From NCBI RefSeq assembly GCF_900638305.1, contig NZ_LR134506.1, positions 186,001 through 250,000 on the forward strand: a DNA stretch of 64,000 nucleotides, written 5' to 3'. Below the pieces are notes generated by a model that searched no databases, had not been told where the DNA came from, and worked only from the letters and a program-made list of their open reading frames with translations. The position numbers and the translations under genes were made by a program. Origin of the DNA: Porphyromonas cangingivalis. GTDB taxonomy: Bacteria; Bacteroidota; Bacteroidia; Bacteroidales; Porphyromonadaceae. Position 1 is the first letter of the stretch; the number at the start of each line of letters is the position of its first letter. Of this stretch, positions 39,636 to 48,655 are shown in pieces.

Positions 39636-39773
39636 CTTATTTTTCCATAAATTTCATAGCAGATAATTAGGTAAAAATACATCGGAGACAACTATTGAGC
39701 CCAAAGTCAGAGACTGCTTCCGAGATGATCGAAGAATGCTCTCAGAGTAGGCACCGGAATTTGTCCTGATCCA

Positions 39774-39815
39774 CGACAGAAAGTTTTCTACTGCGGGACA
39801 GAAAACATTCTGTCG
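39774..39815. repeat. Inverted repeat CGACAGAA / TTCTGTCG
   Basis: CGACAGAA (39774-39781) and TTCTGTCG (39808-39815), with a further GACAGAA copy between them (39797-39803). Same motif as the larger inverted repeat at 25941-26008. It lies in the 338-base gap between gyrA and the TonB receptor gene, which otherwise holds the gyrA -7 box and the receptor terminator. Confidence 0.45.
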
Positions 39816-39849
39816 AGGTACAGAATACGTCGTTTACCAAGCGTCAAAA

Positions 39850-39890
39850 AACAAGCAGTGAGATACTCCGAGAGTATCTCACTGCTTGTT
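39850..39890 (-). terminator. Terminator of the TonB receptor gene
   Basis: AACAAGCAGTGAGATACTC (39850-39868) pairs with GAGTATCTCACTGCTTGTT (39872-39890) around CGA; on the minus strand TTTTT follows. Confidence 0.85.
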
Positions 39891-39915
39891 GATTTATGGT
39901 GTGTTTGTCCTTGAT

Positions 39916-42288
39916 TTAGAGCGTGTAGCTGAGGCTAGCACGGAAGCTACGTGGCTCCGAAGGGAAGAGCTGATTGCCCAAAGATTCTTGATAAGTCTCT
40001 GTGTTGAGTACGTTGTAGACATCAAGACCGATGGTGAGGCCTCTCATGATCTTATAAGATACACCGAGGTCAAACTGCCAAAAGCCTTCGTACAAAATGG
40101 TGTTTTCCAGATCACGGAAACGCTCTCCGTTGTAGTTCAAGGAGTAGTGCCCTTCGAGCCCCTTGAGGAGCCCTTCGGATATGGTATATCCACCGAAAGA
40201 GTAGAACTTGTGTGCCGGGATAAAACGGAGGCGGTTGCCTTCGACCTTATTCTGATCTGAATATTTATTCTTTGCAATGTGTCCGATCCGTGCATCTGTA
40301 TAGCTATATCCACCTGCGAGGAGTAGCCCCTCGATAGGAGATGCCTTCAGGTCGACTTCCAAGCCCTGGGTGTATATGTTGCCTACTTGTCCGTTCACTG
40401 TCTTCTTGATCGTCTTACCATTTTCGATCTCCTCTACATCTCCGAGTTTTTGGAGGACATTGTTTTGGTTGATGTAGTAAGCCGAAGCTGTCATTTCTAA
40501 CCAAGATGCAAGTTGTACTCGTGTCCCGAGTTCGATCTGATGACCGCGCATGGGGGCGAAGATCTCCTTGTCCGGAGTAGGAATGAAGGTCTGACCCTTC
40601 TTGTTCACATAGATGATTTTGGGGTTGTAGATCGTCATGAATGGCTTGTAGAAGTTTGCAAGTGATGCATACAGATTCACTTCTTCGATCGGTGTGAATA
40701 CCAATCCAAGACGATAGGTCAAGGCCTGGGATAGAGCGAGGTGGTACTTTTGGGGCTTGTTGTACCGGGTGCCACCATCGTTCGAATCCAATCTGTCTGC
40801 ACGTTCATAGCGATAACGGTCGTAACGTAGGGCTGCCATGGCTTGGAGCATGGGTGAAAACTCAATGACATCTTGAATGTAGATACCGTTGCTGAATACA
40901 TTGCCCGGATTTGCCTTGCTGAAGCGAGTCTCCATGGGGCCTGCACTCTTGGGGTCGTAGGCCGAGATATGTGAGAAGAGCCCCGGACCGGTGATATCTT
41001 GTATGCCCTCGCTACCACGGAAGTTGTATCCCGTAAATGATGTGCGACGCATATAGCTGACAGCGTAGCCGAGATTTAGGTTGTGCTTGAAGTCTCCTGT
41101 ATGTAGCTTTGCTTCGAGGCTGATCTGGTTTTGGATTGTCTTTGCCAAGTGTCTGAAACGGAGCGGATCAGTCAGCTGGACACGAGAGAGGTCTACATAT
41201 CTGCGTATTTCAGTACTGTTTCCTTCCTTCTTGTAGAGGTAGTAGTGAGGAAAGGGAGCTTCGCCGTTTTCCTTCAATTTGTCGTCTGTCGGATAGCTCA
41301 GAGTCTCTGTGCTAAAGTAGTCGATGTCATCGTCGTTGAATGAGAACTGTTCACGGAGTTTGAGCCAGGGAGTGAGCTGGCTTGTCCAGTTGGCTGCGAA
41401 GTTCAAGTTACGGTTGTACATAGCATCGCTCTCGTTGTTGTAACGAGCTTCTTTCCGGATACCGGGTTGTATTTGCCCGGGGTGTAGGTGGATGGCATCT
41501 GTCTTCGCATCATACACCGGTGTATTGAAGACTGCCGGAAGGCCTGCTTCTGTGCCGTAGAAGTCATTGTGATAGCTCAATCGGAAGTCTAGTTCGTTGT
41601 TGTGCCATACCTTGCTTACGGTCGTGTAGAGCTTGAAGTTTTGGTCGCGCTTACTACGCCATCCTTCACCTCGGCTGTGTGATATGCCCGAGAGTATGCT
41701 CCAGCCATCACCGAGATATCCCCCGGCAGAAGCCACTACTCGCATTTGCTCGAAGGTGTTGTAGTCCAGGAGGACATTGACGTTTGTGTTACGAGTGGCT
41801 CTGCGACGAGTGATGTTGAGTACACCTCCCACGGCAGAGTGATCTTGGAGTACGGAAGCCGGCCCCTTGAGGATTTCAAGGCTTTCGACATCACTGAGGT
41901 CAGAGAGCGGATAAGAGTTGAATGTCGTACGTTCATCCCGCATACCATCCACGATCACAGGTGAGTCCTCAAAACCACGTACGTTGAGGCGTAAGAAGGC
42001 ACCGTAGGTCTTTCGGAAGCCCGCTCCCGTGGCAAAACGAAGAGCGTCCATGGGCTGATAGAGACCACGCTTGGCCAAGTCCTTCATATCAATGCTATTG
42101 ATGGTCATCGGGAGCATCGACAAAGGGACATCCATACGTGCAAGGTTGTTGGTCTTGACTTTCTTTCTCAACATATCAGCCACAACATCGACTTGGCTGA
42201 GGTTGTGTACACTATCGATACCGTGCTTCATGGCGTATGATAACGATGGAAGAGCCAGCAGACAGAGTGTAAAGATTTTCTTTCTCAT
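39916..42288 (-). CDS. TonB-dependent siderophore-type receptor
   Basis: A 790-residue outer-membrane receptor. After a signal peptide (LALPSLSYA) comes the plug domain with LRLNVRGFEDSPVIVDGMRD (about 102-121) and LEILKGPASVLQDHSAVGGVLNI-type signature (about 137-158), then a 22-strand-type barrel and the typical end DVYNVLNTETY...FRASLSYTL. The plug motif and end are those of FhuA/FepA-like siderophore receptors; a haem or other iron chelate is possible. It stands alone, with no carboxypeptidase-like domain and no linked ABC transporter in the window. Confidence 0.9.
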   Translation of the reverse strand: MRKKIFTLCLLALPSLSYAMKHGIDSVHNLSQVDVVADMLRKKVKTNNLARMDVPLSMLPMTINSIDMKDLAKRGLYQPMDALRFATGAGFRKTYGAFLRLNVRGFEDSPVIVDGMRDERTTFNSYPLSDLSDVESLEILKGPASVLQDHSAVGGVLNITRRRATRNTNVNVLLDYNTFEQMRVVASAGGYLGDGWSILSGISHSRGEGWRSKRDQNFKLYTTVSKVWHNNELDFRLSYHNDFYGTEAGLPAVFNTPVYDAKTDAIHLHPGQIQPGIRKEARYNNESDAMYNRNLNFAANWTSQLTPWLKLREQFSFNDDDIDYFSTETLSYPTDDKLKENGEAPFPHYYLYKKEGNSTEIRRYVDLSRVQLTDPLRFRHLAKTIQNQISLEAKLHTGDFKHNLNLGYAVSYMRRTSFTGYNFRGSEGIQDITGPGLFSHISAYDPKSAGPMETRFSKANPGNVFSNGIYIQDVIEFSPMLQAMAALRYDRYRYERADRLDSNDGGTRYNKPQKYHLALSQALTYRLGLVFTPIEEVNLYASLANFYKPFMTIYNPKIIYVNKKGQTFIPTPDKEIFAPMRGHQIELGTRVQLASWLEMTASAYYINQNNVLQKLGDVEEIENGKTIKKTVNGQVGNIYTQGLEVDLKASPIEGLLLAGGYSYTDARIGHIAKNKYSDQNKVEGNRLRFIPAHKFYSFGGYTISEGLLKGLEGHYSLNYNGERFRDLENTILYEGFWQFDLGVSYKIMRGLTIGLDVYNVLNTETYQESLGNQLFPSEPRSFRASLSYTL

Positions 42289-42485
42289 GAATAAAGTCTG
42301 AGTAGGTTTAGAATTATTTTTGAGTTAAAAAGTTTGTTATTAGGTCAAAAACTCTGCGAAGATAGTCATAGTACTCGATATTAAAATATAAATTTCATTA
42401 AATAGGGGCGTTTTTTTGATTCTCTGGCACACGCTATTTTAACTTGCGTTATTCGTGGTAATTGAGATGATGCTATTTGAAGGAG

Positions 42486-42540
42486 CAAAAAAGCCATCAC
42501 CCGAGAGTGGGTTGATATAACCTCTCTCAAGTGATAGCTT
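42486..42540 (-). terminator. Terminator of the pyrB-pyrI-LemA-TPM operon
   Basis: On the minus strand AAGCTATCACTTGAGAG (42540-42524) pairs with CTCTCGGGTGATGGCTT (42507-42491), followed by TTTTTG. It lies 40 bases beyond the stop of the TPM gene; nothing else is seen in 42289-42485. Confidence 0.75.
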
Positions 42541-42580
42541 GATATACTTAATATTTGTTTTGCTTGTCTATGGTGTCCGA

Positions 42581-43792
42581 TCAGAATCTCACTGTCGATC
42601 CGCCTCCTCCCGAGGCTCCGCCACCCCACGACCCTCCTCCTCCGAATGATCCTCCTCCGAATGATCCTCCTCCGTACGATCCACGAGATGGGGTTGAGCG
42701 AATAACTTTTTGGTAGTGACAATGTACACACGCCCACTCGGTCAGGGTGTCTCCCGATGAGAGACGACGTGGTGTCCCCTCAATCCATGCCTTGGTAGAG
42801 CATTTTGGACATACATAGTAAGGCGAGGATTCATTGTCGCTACCTGCAATCTCTTGGTAGTCACATACCGAACACTGGGCAGAGAAATACTCCTTGCTGT
42901 GTATTCTCGTCTCTGTCTGCTGTGCCGGTGTCAGGTGATGGCTGTCTGCATAAGCCCGACCTATAGTGACCGACCCTTGGGTTTTACATTGGGGACAGTC
43001 TTTGAGGTGAGCTAAGGAGATACGTTTTCTCCAGCGATAAAAGGGGATCATGAATAAGACTGCCAGTGGAAATAGTGCGAATAGACAACCCATACTTGGG
43101 CTCACTCCGTCCTTAGTAATGACATATTGCTTCAGGTATGTCATTTTGGGATAGATATATATCATCCTGAGGATGGCGAGTATGCTCATTATCACAGAAA
43201 AATAGCATGTCCACTTGAGGATGTTGAATATAAGTAGGATTTCTTCTTCTATTTCGGATGTCTGAGTACCGGAGTAGGAGCCGTCAAGGGCTTCACGTAC
43301 AGCTTTGACACCCTCAAGAATTCCTTCGCCTTGCTTGCCATCCTTGAGTAGGGGTACCATCCTTCGTCGGGAGATCTGTGAGGTCAAGGCATCCGTGAGG
43401 ATTCCCTCAAGTCCATATCCGACTTCAAAACGAATGGCTCTGCCCGGCTCTTTGTATACGTACAGCAGGAGGAGACCGTTGTCCTCCTCCTTTTGACCTA
43501 TGCCCCAGAGCTGAAAGAGCTCGTGGGCAAATCTTTCAGGATCATCATCCTGAACCTCAGGCACGATGACGACAGCCACCTGAACACCCCAACGATGACG
43601 AATGGAAGCTATAGAATCATTGATGGCGACCTTGTCGGTCACAGAGAGCAAGTTGGTGGGGTCAGACACATACTGTGTTGAGTCACTGAGTTGAACATTG
43701 GGGATCTGTTTCGGGGTGAAGCCTTGAGCCGATCCGTAGTGTGCAAAGTGTACACATACGAGTAGTAAAAATAGCAACCTACACTTGTACAT
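42581..43792 (-). CDS. TPM-domain membrane protein with zinc-ribbon-like region and glycine-rich tail
   Basis: A protein of 403 residues from the chosen ATG. It has a signal peptide (LLFLLLVCVHFAHYGSAQ), an extracytoplasmic TPM domain (SDPTNLLSVTDKVAINDSIA through DALTSQISRRRMVPLLKDG, about 40-150), two membrane segments (about 195-215 and 235-255), a region with pairs of CxxC (CPQC, CSVC, CPKC, CVHC) and a C-terminal SFGGGSFGGGGSWGGG tail, as in YgcG-type proteins paired with LemA. The tail is coded by 15-bp tandem repeats (42640-42682). The frame is open to 43834, overlapping the LemA stop; the later ATG gives the better signal peptide. Function of the family is unclear. Confidence 0.85.
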   Translation of the reverse strand: MYKCRLLFLLLVCVHFAHYGSAQGFTPKQIPNVQLSDSTQYVSDPTNLLSVTDKVAINDSIASIRHRWGVQVAVVIVPEVQDDDPERFAHELFQLWGIGQKEEDNGLLLLYVYKEPGRAIRFEVGYGLEGILTDALTSQISRRRMVPLLKDGKQGEGILEGVKAVREALDGSYSGTQTSEIEEEILLIFNILKWTCYFSVIMSILAILRMIYIYPKMTYLKQYVITKDGVSPSMGCLFALFPLAVLFMIPFYRWRKRISLAHLKDCPQCKTQGSVTIGRAYADSHHLTPAQQTETRIHSKEYFSAQCSVCDYQEIAGSDNESSPYYVCPKCSTKAWIEGTPRRLSSGDTLTEWACVHCHYQKVIRSTPSRGSYGGGSFGGGSFGGGGSWGGGASGGGGSTVRF

Positions 43793-43830
43793 ATCTCTTA
43801 GCTGTAGTATTTGAACCAAACTGTGTGGGA

Positions 43831-44427
43831 TCAAAATTCCACTCTTGGTGCTTTTTCACTGCCGGCTTCGGCCTCGAAATAAACCTTTTCTGAAAAACCG
43901 AAGATGCGAGCGACCATCACACGTGGGAATACCCTCATGTACTTATTGAACTCAGTTACTCTTTCGTTGAATGTCTTACGCTCGACACTGATCTGATCCT
44001 CGATTGTCTCAAGCTGATTTTGCAGAGCCAAGAAGTTTTGGTTCGCTTTGAGATCCGGATATCTTTCGACAGTGACAAGGAGACGGCTGAGAGCCTGCGA
44101 TACTTCCCCTTGAGCAGCAGAGTATTGTTTCATCGCTTCGGGGGTAAGGTTGGTCGGATCTATGGTTACCTGAGTCGCTTTGCTGCGAGCATTGATGACG
44201 CCTTCGAGTGTCTCTTTTTCGTGTGCAGCATAGCCTTTGGTGGTATTGACAAGGTTAGGGATGAGGTCCATACGTTTTTGGTATTGGGTTTGGACATTTC
44301 CCCAAGCATTTTCTACATTTTCTTCTTGTACCACGAGGCCGTTATAGCTGTTGATGCCATAAGATATAAGCCCCACAGCGACGACGAGGATGATGATAAA
44401 GGATAATAGTCTTGACTTTGTTTTCAT
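43831..44427 (-). CDS. LemA-family protein
   Basis: A 198-residue membrane protein with an N-terminal transmembrane segment (LLSFIIILVVAVGLISYG), then the LemA helical domain: YNGLVVQEENVENAWGNVQT, QYQKRMDLIPNLVNTTKGYA, and ERYPDLKANQNFLALQNQLE with the conserved tail ETIEDQISVERKTFNERV. LemA proteins commonly sit next to TPM proteins as here; their role in the envelope is not established. Third gene of the pyrB-pyrI-lemA-TPM transcript, 28 bases after pyrI. Confidence 0.93.
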   Translation of the reverse strand: MKTKSRLLSFIIILVVAVGLISYGINSYNGLVVQEENVENAWGNVQTQYQKRMDLIPNLVNTTKGYAAHEKETLEGVINARSKATQVTIDPTNLTPEAMKQYSAAQGEVSQALSRLLVTVERYPDLKANQNFLALQNQLETIEDQISVERKTFNERVTEFNKYMRVFPRVMVARIFGFSEKVYFEAEAGSEKAPRVEF

Positions 44428-44455
44428 ATATTCGGATGTTTTTGTTTAGTCTTTA

Positions 44456-44929
44456 TTACTCATGAAAAGGGATGATAACCTCTTCGCGTTCGATCTTTCT
44501 GTTGCAATACTTACAATGGAGTATGCCATGCTCTCTGTCTATGACCGAGAATGCACTTTGCATGGGCTCATTGTTAGAGATACATTTGGGGTTGCTGCAC
44601 TGTACTATACCCACAATCTCATTAGGGAGTACAGCATGGATCTTCTCCACCACCTTATAGTTCTTGATGACATTGATCACAATGCGAGGTGCCACCAAAG
44701 CAAGCTTGTTTACTTCAGCTTGGGTGAAATGCTTGTCCTCGACTTTGATGATTCCTTTTCGCCCCAACTTTTGGCTTGCAAAGTTTTGTCCGATGGTGAT
44801 CGGGAGGTTGAGTCTGTCCATCCCGAGTAGCCGGACGACTTTCATCAACTTTTCGACAGGGATGTGATCTATCACCGATCCGTTGCAAATGGCGGGGACT
44901 TGTAGTGCACCTTTTTCTACCTTAGACAT
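44456..44929 (-). CDS. pyrI: Aspartate carbamoyltransferase regulatory chain
   Basis: A 157-residue PyrI, which binds nucleotides and assembles with PyrB into the allosteric enzyme of pyrimidine synthesis. Seen are ICNGSVIDHIPVEKLMKVVR (nucleotide-binding domain) and the zinc domain with CSNPKCISNNEP and LHCKYCNRKI, giving the C-x4-C...C-x2-C site that contacts PyrB. It follows pyrB after 38 bases, the usual order. Confidence 0.96.
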   Translation of the reverse strand: MSKVEKGALQVPAICNGSVIDHIPVEKLMKVVRLLGMDRLNLPITIGQNFASQKLGRKGIIKVEDKHFTQAEVNKLALVAPRIVINVIKNYKVVEKIHAVLPNEIVGIVQCSNPKCISNNEPMQSAFSVIDREHGILHCKYCNRKIEREEVIIPFHE

Positions 44930-44967
44930 AATTATATTCAGAATGTTTGGAAGATTACTGATACTGC

Positions 44968-45897
44968 TTACTTCTTTTTCGCAGGGACATCGATGCCCAA
45001 AGCTCTACAAATGAGAGCTTCACGTACATAGAGACCGTTGAGAGCCTGAGTGAAATAGTATGCATGTGGTGTGTCATCCACATCATAAGTGATCTCATTG
45101 ACCCTGGGTAGGGGGTGGAGTATTTTCAGGTTGGGTTTCGCCACATCGAGCATATCTGCGCTGAGAATGAACGAGTTTTTGATCGTTTCATAGTCCTCAT
45201 CGTCGGTGAATCTCTCCCTTTGAACTCGCGTCATATAGATGATGTCACTTCGTTCGATCACTTCTCGAGAGAGTTCGTTTGAGAACGTATGGGGTATACC
45301 TTTGCCCTCGCAGTACTCCACATACTCTCTCGGTAGAGCCAAAGCCTGTGGGGCTACAAAGTGAAAAGTCGGAGAGAAGTGGCTCATCCCTTCGATCAGT
45401 GAGTGCACTGTGCGACCATACTTGAGATCTCCTACCATGGTTACGTTGAGGTCTTTCAGAGTGCCTTGTGTCTTGCGTATCGAATAGAGGTCAAGCATCG
45501 TCTGGGATGGGTGCTGGTTTGCACCATCTCCAGCATTGATGATCGGTACATCGGTCACTTCAGAGGCATAGCGAGCTGCGCCTTCGAGATAGTGTCTCAT
45601 GATGATAACATCAGCATAGTTGGCCACCATGAGGATGGTGTCTTTGAGACTCTCCCCCTTTGCCGAACTCGTAGTCTTGGCATCAGTAAACCCTATCACT
45701 CGTCCTCTGAGCCGATTTACGGCGGTCTCAAAGCTCAAACGTGTTCTGGTGGAAGGCTCGAAAAAAAGCGTTGCGGCGACTTTACCTTGAAGGAAGTCAC
45801 AGTTGGGATTTTGCTCGAAGTACTCAGCTCTGTCCAAGATGTTGATGATCTCATCTGAAGAGAGCTGTTCTATCGAATAAAGGCTCTTGATATTCAT
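44968..45897 (-). CDS. pyrB: Aspartate carbamoyltransferase catalytic chain
   Basis: PyrB joins aspartate and carbamoyl phosphate in the first committed step of pyrimidine synthesis. The product of 309 residues has [20 protein letters not shown] (carbamoyl phosphate site), [52 protein letters not shown] and HPLPRVNEI. The frame extends 11 codons upstream to 45930, but [17 protein letters not shown] at 45897 is the conserved beginning and leaves a normal leader after the promoter at 45952-45982. First gene of the operon. Confidence 0.95.
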   Translation of the reverse strand: MNIKSLYSIEQLSSDEIINILDRAEYFEQNPNCDFLQGKVAATLFFEPSTRTRLSFETAVNRLRGRVIGFTDAKTTSSAKGESLKDTILMVANYADVIIMRHYLEGAARYASEVTDVPIINAGDGANQHPSQTMLDLYSIRKTQGTLKDLNVTMVGDLKYGRTVHSLIEGMSHFSPTFHFVAPQALALPREYVEYCEGKGIPHTFSNELSREVIERSDIIYMTRVQRERFTDDEDYETIKNSFILSADMLDVAKPNLKILHPLPRVNEITYDVDDTPHAYYFTQALNGLYVREALICRALGIDVPAKKK

Positions 45898-45951
45898 GGA
45901 AGGAAGATGTGTTGTAATTATAGGAGCCATCCTAGCCCCAAATCGTAAAAC

Positions 45952-45982
45952 AAATATAGATAATCTTCACAAACGATGCAAC
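45952..45982 (-). promoter_or_regulatory. Promoter of the pyrB operon
   Basis: On the minus strand TTG (plus-strand CAA 45980-45982) and TATATTTG (45959-45952) are 20 bases apart. Confidence 0.7.
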
Positions 45983-46085
45983 GGAAGAGCTATCAGTCCA
46001 CACTTACGAGTATGTAGCGACTTCACTATGTTGTTTCATCTTAGTATGCAAAAAAACTTGTATGTCAGAAACACTGTCAGACGAG

Positions 46086-46174
46086 TTTTCATGAAGTCAT
46101 ACGATCTTCATCATCAAGTCTTACGACCTTTGTCATCAAATCATACGACTTGATTTCTTCTCTTTTACGACTTT
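46086..46174 (-). repeat. Tandem array of a degenerate 22-bp unit (about four copies)
   Basis: On the minus strand the units begin AAAGTCGTA, CAAGTCGTATGA, AGGTCGTAAGACTTGATGA and AGATCGTATGACTTCATGA, with a period of 22-23 bases. The unit is the same as that at 1781-1846. It lies between the pyrB promoter and the gcvT terminator in the 352-base intergenic gap. Confidence 0.75.
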
Positions 46175-46213
46175 TTGAGTGTCTATAGGCTGTTGTTCTG
46201 ATTGACGAATGCG

Positions 46214-46258
46214 AAAAAGGTCGTTGGGTTATAATAGTAAAACCCAACGACCTTTTTT
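46214..46258 (-). terminator. Terminator of the DUF4827-glmM-pepT-gcvT operon
   Basis: AAAAAGGTCGTTGGGTT (46214-46230) pairs perfectly with AACCCAACGACCTTTTTT (46241-46258). On the minus strand the T run completes a strong terminator directly behind gcvT. Confidence 0.85.
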
Positions 46259-46282
46259 GATTTATGCGCTTATGCGTCAATC

Positions 46283-47365
46283 TTACTTGCGGAATGGCAA
46301 CTTGATCACCTTTGCAGAAAGTACTTTGTTACGTACCTTGATGCCGATCTTAGTGTCTTCGCCTGCGAAGTCTTTAGGAACATAGCCAAGGCCGATGCTC
46401 TTCTTAAGGTATGGAGACATGGTACCTGACGTGACTACGCCAATGACTTCTCCAGCTTCGTCTGTGATCTCGTAACCGTGGCGTGCAACCCCTTTGTCAA
46501 GGAGTTCAAAACCTACCAACCTGCGCTTGAGACCTTCAGCCTTTGTTTGTTCGAGGAGTGCGCGACTGGGGATAGGCTTACCATCGATAAGTTTTGTGAC
46601 CCAACCCAATCCTGCTTCGAGGGGATTGGTAGTCTCATCGATATCGTTACCGTACAAGCAGTATCCCATCTCAAGACGGAGTGTGTCTCTTGCACCAAGC
46701 CCTGTAGGGAGGATACCGTGCTCCTCACCAGCTTTGAACAGTGAGTCCCATACCATTTGAGGATCTTTGAGATCCACAAAGTATAGCTCGAAACCACCGG
46801 CTCCGGTATAACCTGTGTTTGAGATGATGGCATCGATACCGGCTACCTTGCCGATGGCATAAGCGTAGAATGGGATTTCGTCAAGATTGACATCTGTGAG
46901 CTTTTGGATCGTAGCTTTCGCCTTGGGGCCTTGAATCGCAAGGATGGAGATCCTCTCTGATCTGTTTTCAATTTCTACTCCGTCGATCTTGTGCTTGAGC
47001 ATCCACTCGAAGTCTTTTTCTATGTTTGCAGCATTGACAGCGAGCATATATTCTCCATCGAAGTGATAAAGGATGAAGTCATCGACAATACCACCTTTGT
47101 CGTTTGGCATATAGTTGTATTGCGCCTTACCGAGAGAGACCTTTGAGATATCATTGCTACAAACGGCTTGTAGGTATTCGAGAGCTTTTTCGCCCTTAAC
47201 GTAGATGGCACCCATGTGCGATACATCAAAGACGCCGACGTTCTCGATGACATTGTTATGCTCATTGATGATACCAGAGTATTCGATAGGCATATTGTAA
47301 CCGGCAAAAGGTGCCATACGTGCTCCTAACTTCTCATGAATCGAGGTAAATGGAGTAGATTTCAT
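46283..47365 (-). CDS. gcvT: Aminomethyltransferase (glycine cleavage T protein)
   Basis: T protein passes the methylene group of glycine from lipoylated H protein to tetrahydrofolate. The 360-residue product has [20 protein letters not shown] (17-36), [49 protein letters not shown] (about 166-180, folate region), [20 protein letters not shown] (about 206-225) and the C-terminal [21 protein letters not shown]. The other cleavage-system genes (gcvH, gcvP) are not in the window. Last gene of a four-gene transcript, 36 bases after pepT. Confidence 0.96.
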   Translation of the reverse strand: MKSTPFTSIHEKLGARMAPFAGYNMPIEYSGIINEHNNVIENVGVFDVSHMGAIYVKGEKALEYLQAVCSNDISKVSLGKAQYNYMPNDKGGIVDDFILYHFDGEYMLAVNAANIEKDFEWMLKHKIDGVEIENRSERISILAIQGPKAKATIQKLTDVNLDEIPFYAYAIGKVAGIDAIISNTGYTGAGGFELYFVDLKDPQMVWDSLFKAGEEHGILPTGLGARDTLRLEMGYCLYGNDIDETTNPLEAGLGWVTKLIDGKPIPSRALLEQTKAEGLKRRLVGFELLDKGVARHGYEITDEAGEVIGVVTSGTMSPYLKKSIGLGYVPKDFAGEDTKIGIKVRNKVLSAKVIKLPFRK

Positions 47366-47401
47366 AGTGTTGAATATAGTTTAGTTGTTTGATATTGTTG
47401 T

Positions 47402-48637
47402 TTAATTCTTTTCTACGGGAAGGGTTGCAATCGCAAGTATTACTTCCATAGCCTTGACAAGAGACGGAATCGGAAGATACTCATAACGACCGTGGAAGTT
47501 GTGACCGCCTGCAAAGACATTAGGGCAGGGTAGTCCCATGAACGAAAGGCGAGAGCCATCTGTACCACCACGTATGGGCTTGATATCCGGAGTGACCCCC
47601 ACAGACTGCATGGCCTTGGCTGCATGATCGACGATGTACATCTTTGGTTCGACTATCTCTCTCATGTTGTAATACTGATCCTTGATGTCGACAGTGACAG
47701 TACCTGCACCATAGAGCTCGTTGAGACGCTCTACCGTGGCTTGGATGGACCTCTTTTTGAGTTCGAACGCTTCTCTGTCATGATCTCTGAGGATATACGT
47801 AAGTTGGGCCTCTTCGACTGTCCCGGACATATTGACGAGGTGATAAAAGCCTTCGTACCCCTCTGTATTCTCAGGCCTTGCGGCAGGGAGGAAACTATTG
47901 TACTCCATCGCCAAAATCATGGCATTGACCATCTTGTCCTTAGCGTAACCGGGATGCACATTGCGACCTTTGAAGAAGACCTTGGCTCCTGCTGCATTAA
48001 AGTTCTCAAACTCCAATTCTCCGATCTGTCCCCCATCAATAGTATAAGCAAAATCAGCTCCGAACTTCTCCACATCAAAAAAGTCAGCTCCTCTGCCGAT
48101 TTCTTCGTCGGGTGTGAATCCCACCTTGATCGTACCGTGCTTGATCTCGGGATGATCGACTAGATATTTTATTGCTTGCATGATCGAAGCAACTCCGGCT
48201 TTGTCATCAGCTCCAAGGAGAGTATGCCCATTGGTCACAATGATCTCTTGTCCCCTGTACTGCTCGAGCTCAGGGAACAATGCTGAGGATAGCACGATGT
48301 TATCTTTTTCACAGAGCGTGATGTCTCCACCCTTGTAATCTACAATCTTGGGATCCTTGGCTCCGTCCATATCCGGAGCTGTGTCCAAGTGAGCTATAAA
48401 TCCGATGGTAGGTCTTGACTCGTCTGTATTTGCAGGAAGGGTAGCCATCAGATAACATTTCTCATCCAAAGAGATATCTTTAAGCCCCATCTCTGTGAGC
48501 TCCTGAAAGAGTTCTTTTGCGAGATTAAACTGTATCGATGTGCTTGGGACTGTCTCGGACGTTTCGTCAGACTTTGTGTCAATGCTGATGTATCTGAGAA
48601 ACCTATCGACTATGGGGTGTGTTCTATTGGATTCCAT
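47402..48637 (-). CDS. pepT: Peptidase T (tripeptide aminopeptidase)
   Basis: A 411-residue M20B metallopeptidase that removes N-terminal residues from tripeptides in the cytoplasm. Motifs: [12 protein letters not shown] with the zinc ligand His (about 85) and catalytic Asp two residues on, [20 protein letters not shown] with zinc-bridging Asp (about 146), [15 protein letters not shown] with catalytic Glu and zinc Glu, [20 protein letters not shown] with a zinc Asp, and [13 protein letters not shown] with the last His. All catalytic residues are present. It follows glmM after 18 bases. Confidence 0.97.
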   Translation of the reverse strand: MESNRTHPIVDRFLRYISIDTKSDETSETVPSTSIQFNLAKELFQELTEMGLKDISLDEKCYLMATLPANTDESRPTIGFIAHLDTAPDMDGAKDPKIVDYKGGDITLCEKDNIVLSSALFPELEQYRGQEIIVTNGHTLLGADDKAGVASIMQAIKYLVDHPEIKHGTIKVGFTPDEEIGRGADFFDVEKFGADFAYTIDGGQIGELEFENFNAAGAKVFFKGRNVHPGYAKDKMVNAMILAMEYNSFLPAARPENTEGYEGFYHLVNMSGTVEEAQLTYILRDHDREAFELKKRSIQATVERLNELYGAGTVTVDIKDQYYNMREIVEPKMYIVDHAAKAMQSVGVTPDIKPIRGGTDGSRLSFMGLPCPNVFAGGHNFHGRYEYLPIPSLVKAMEVILAIATLPVEKN

Positions 48638-48655
48638 ATTTTTTTGGATTTTGAT

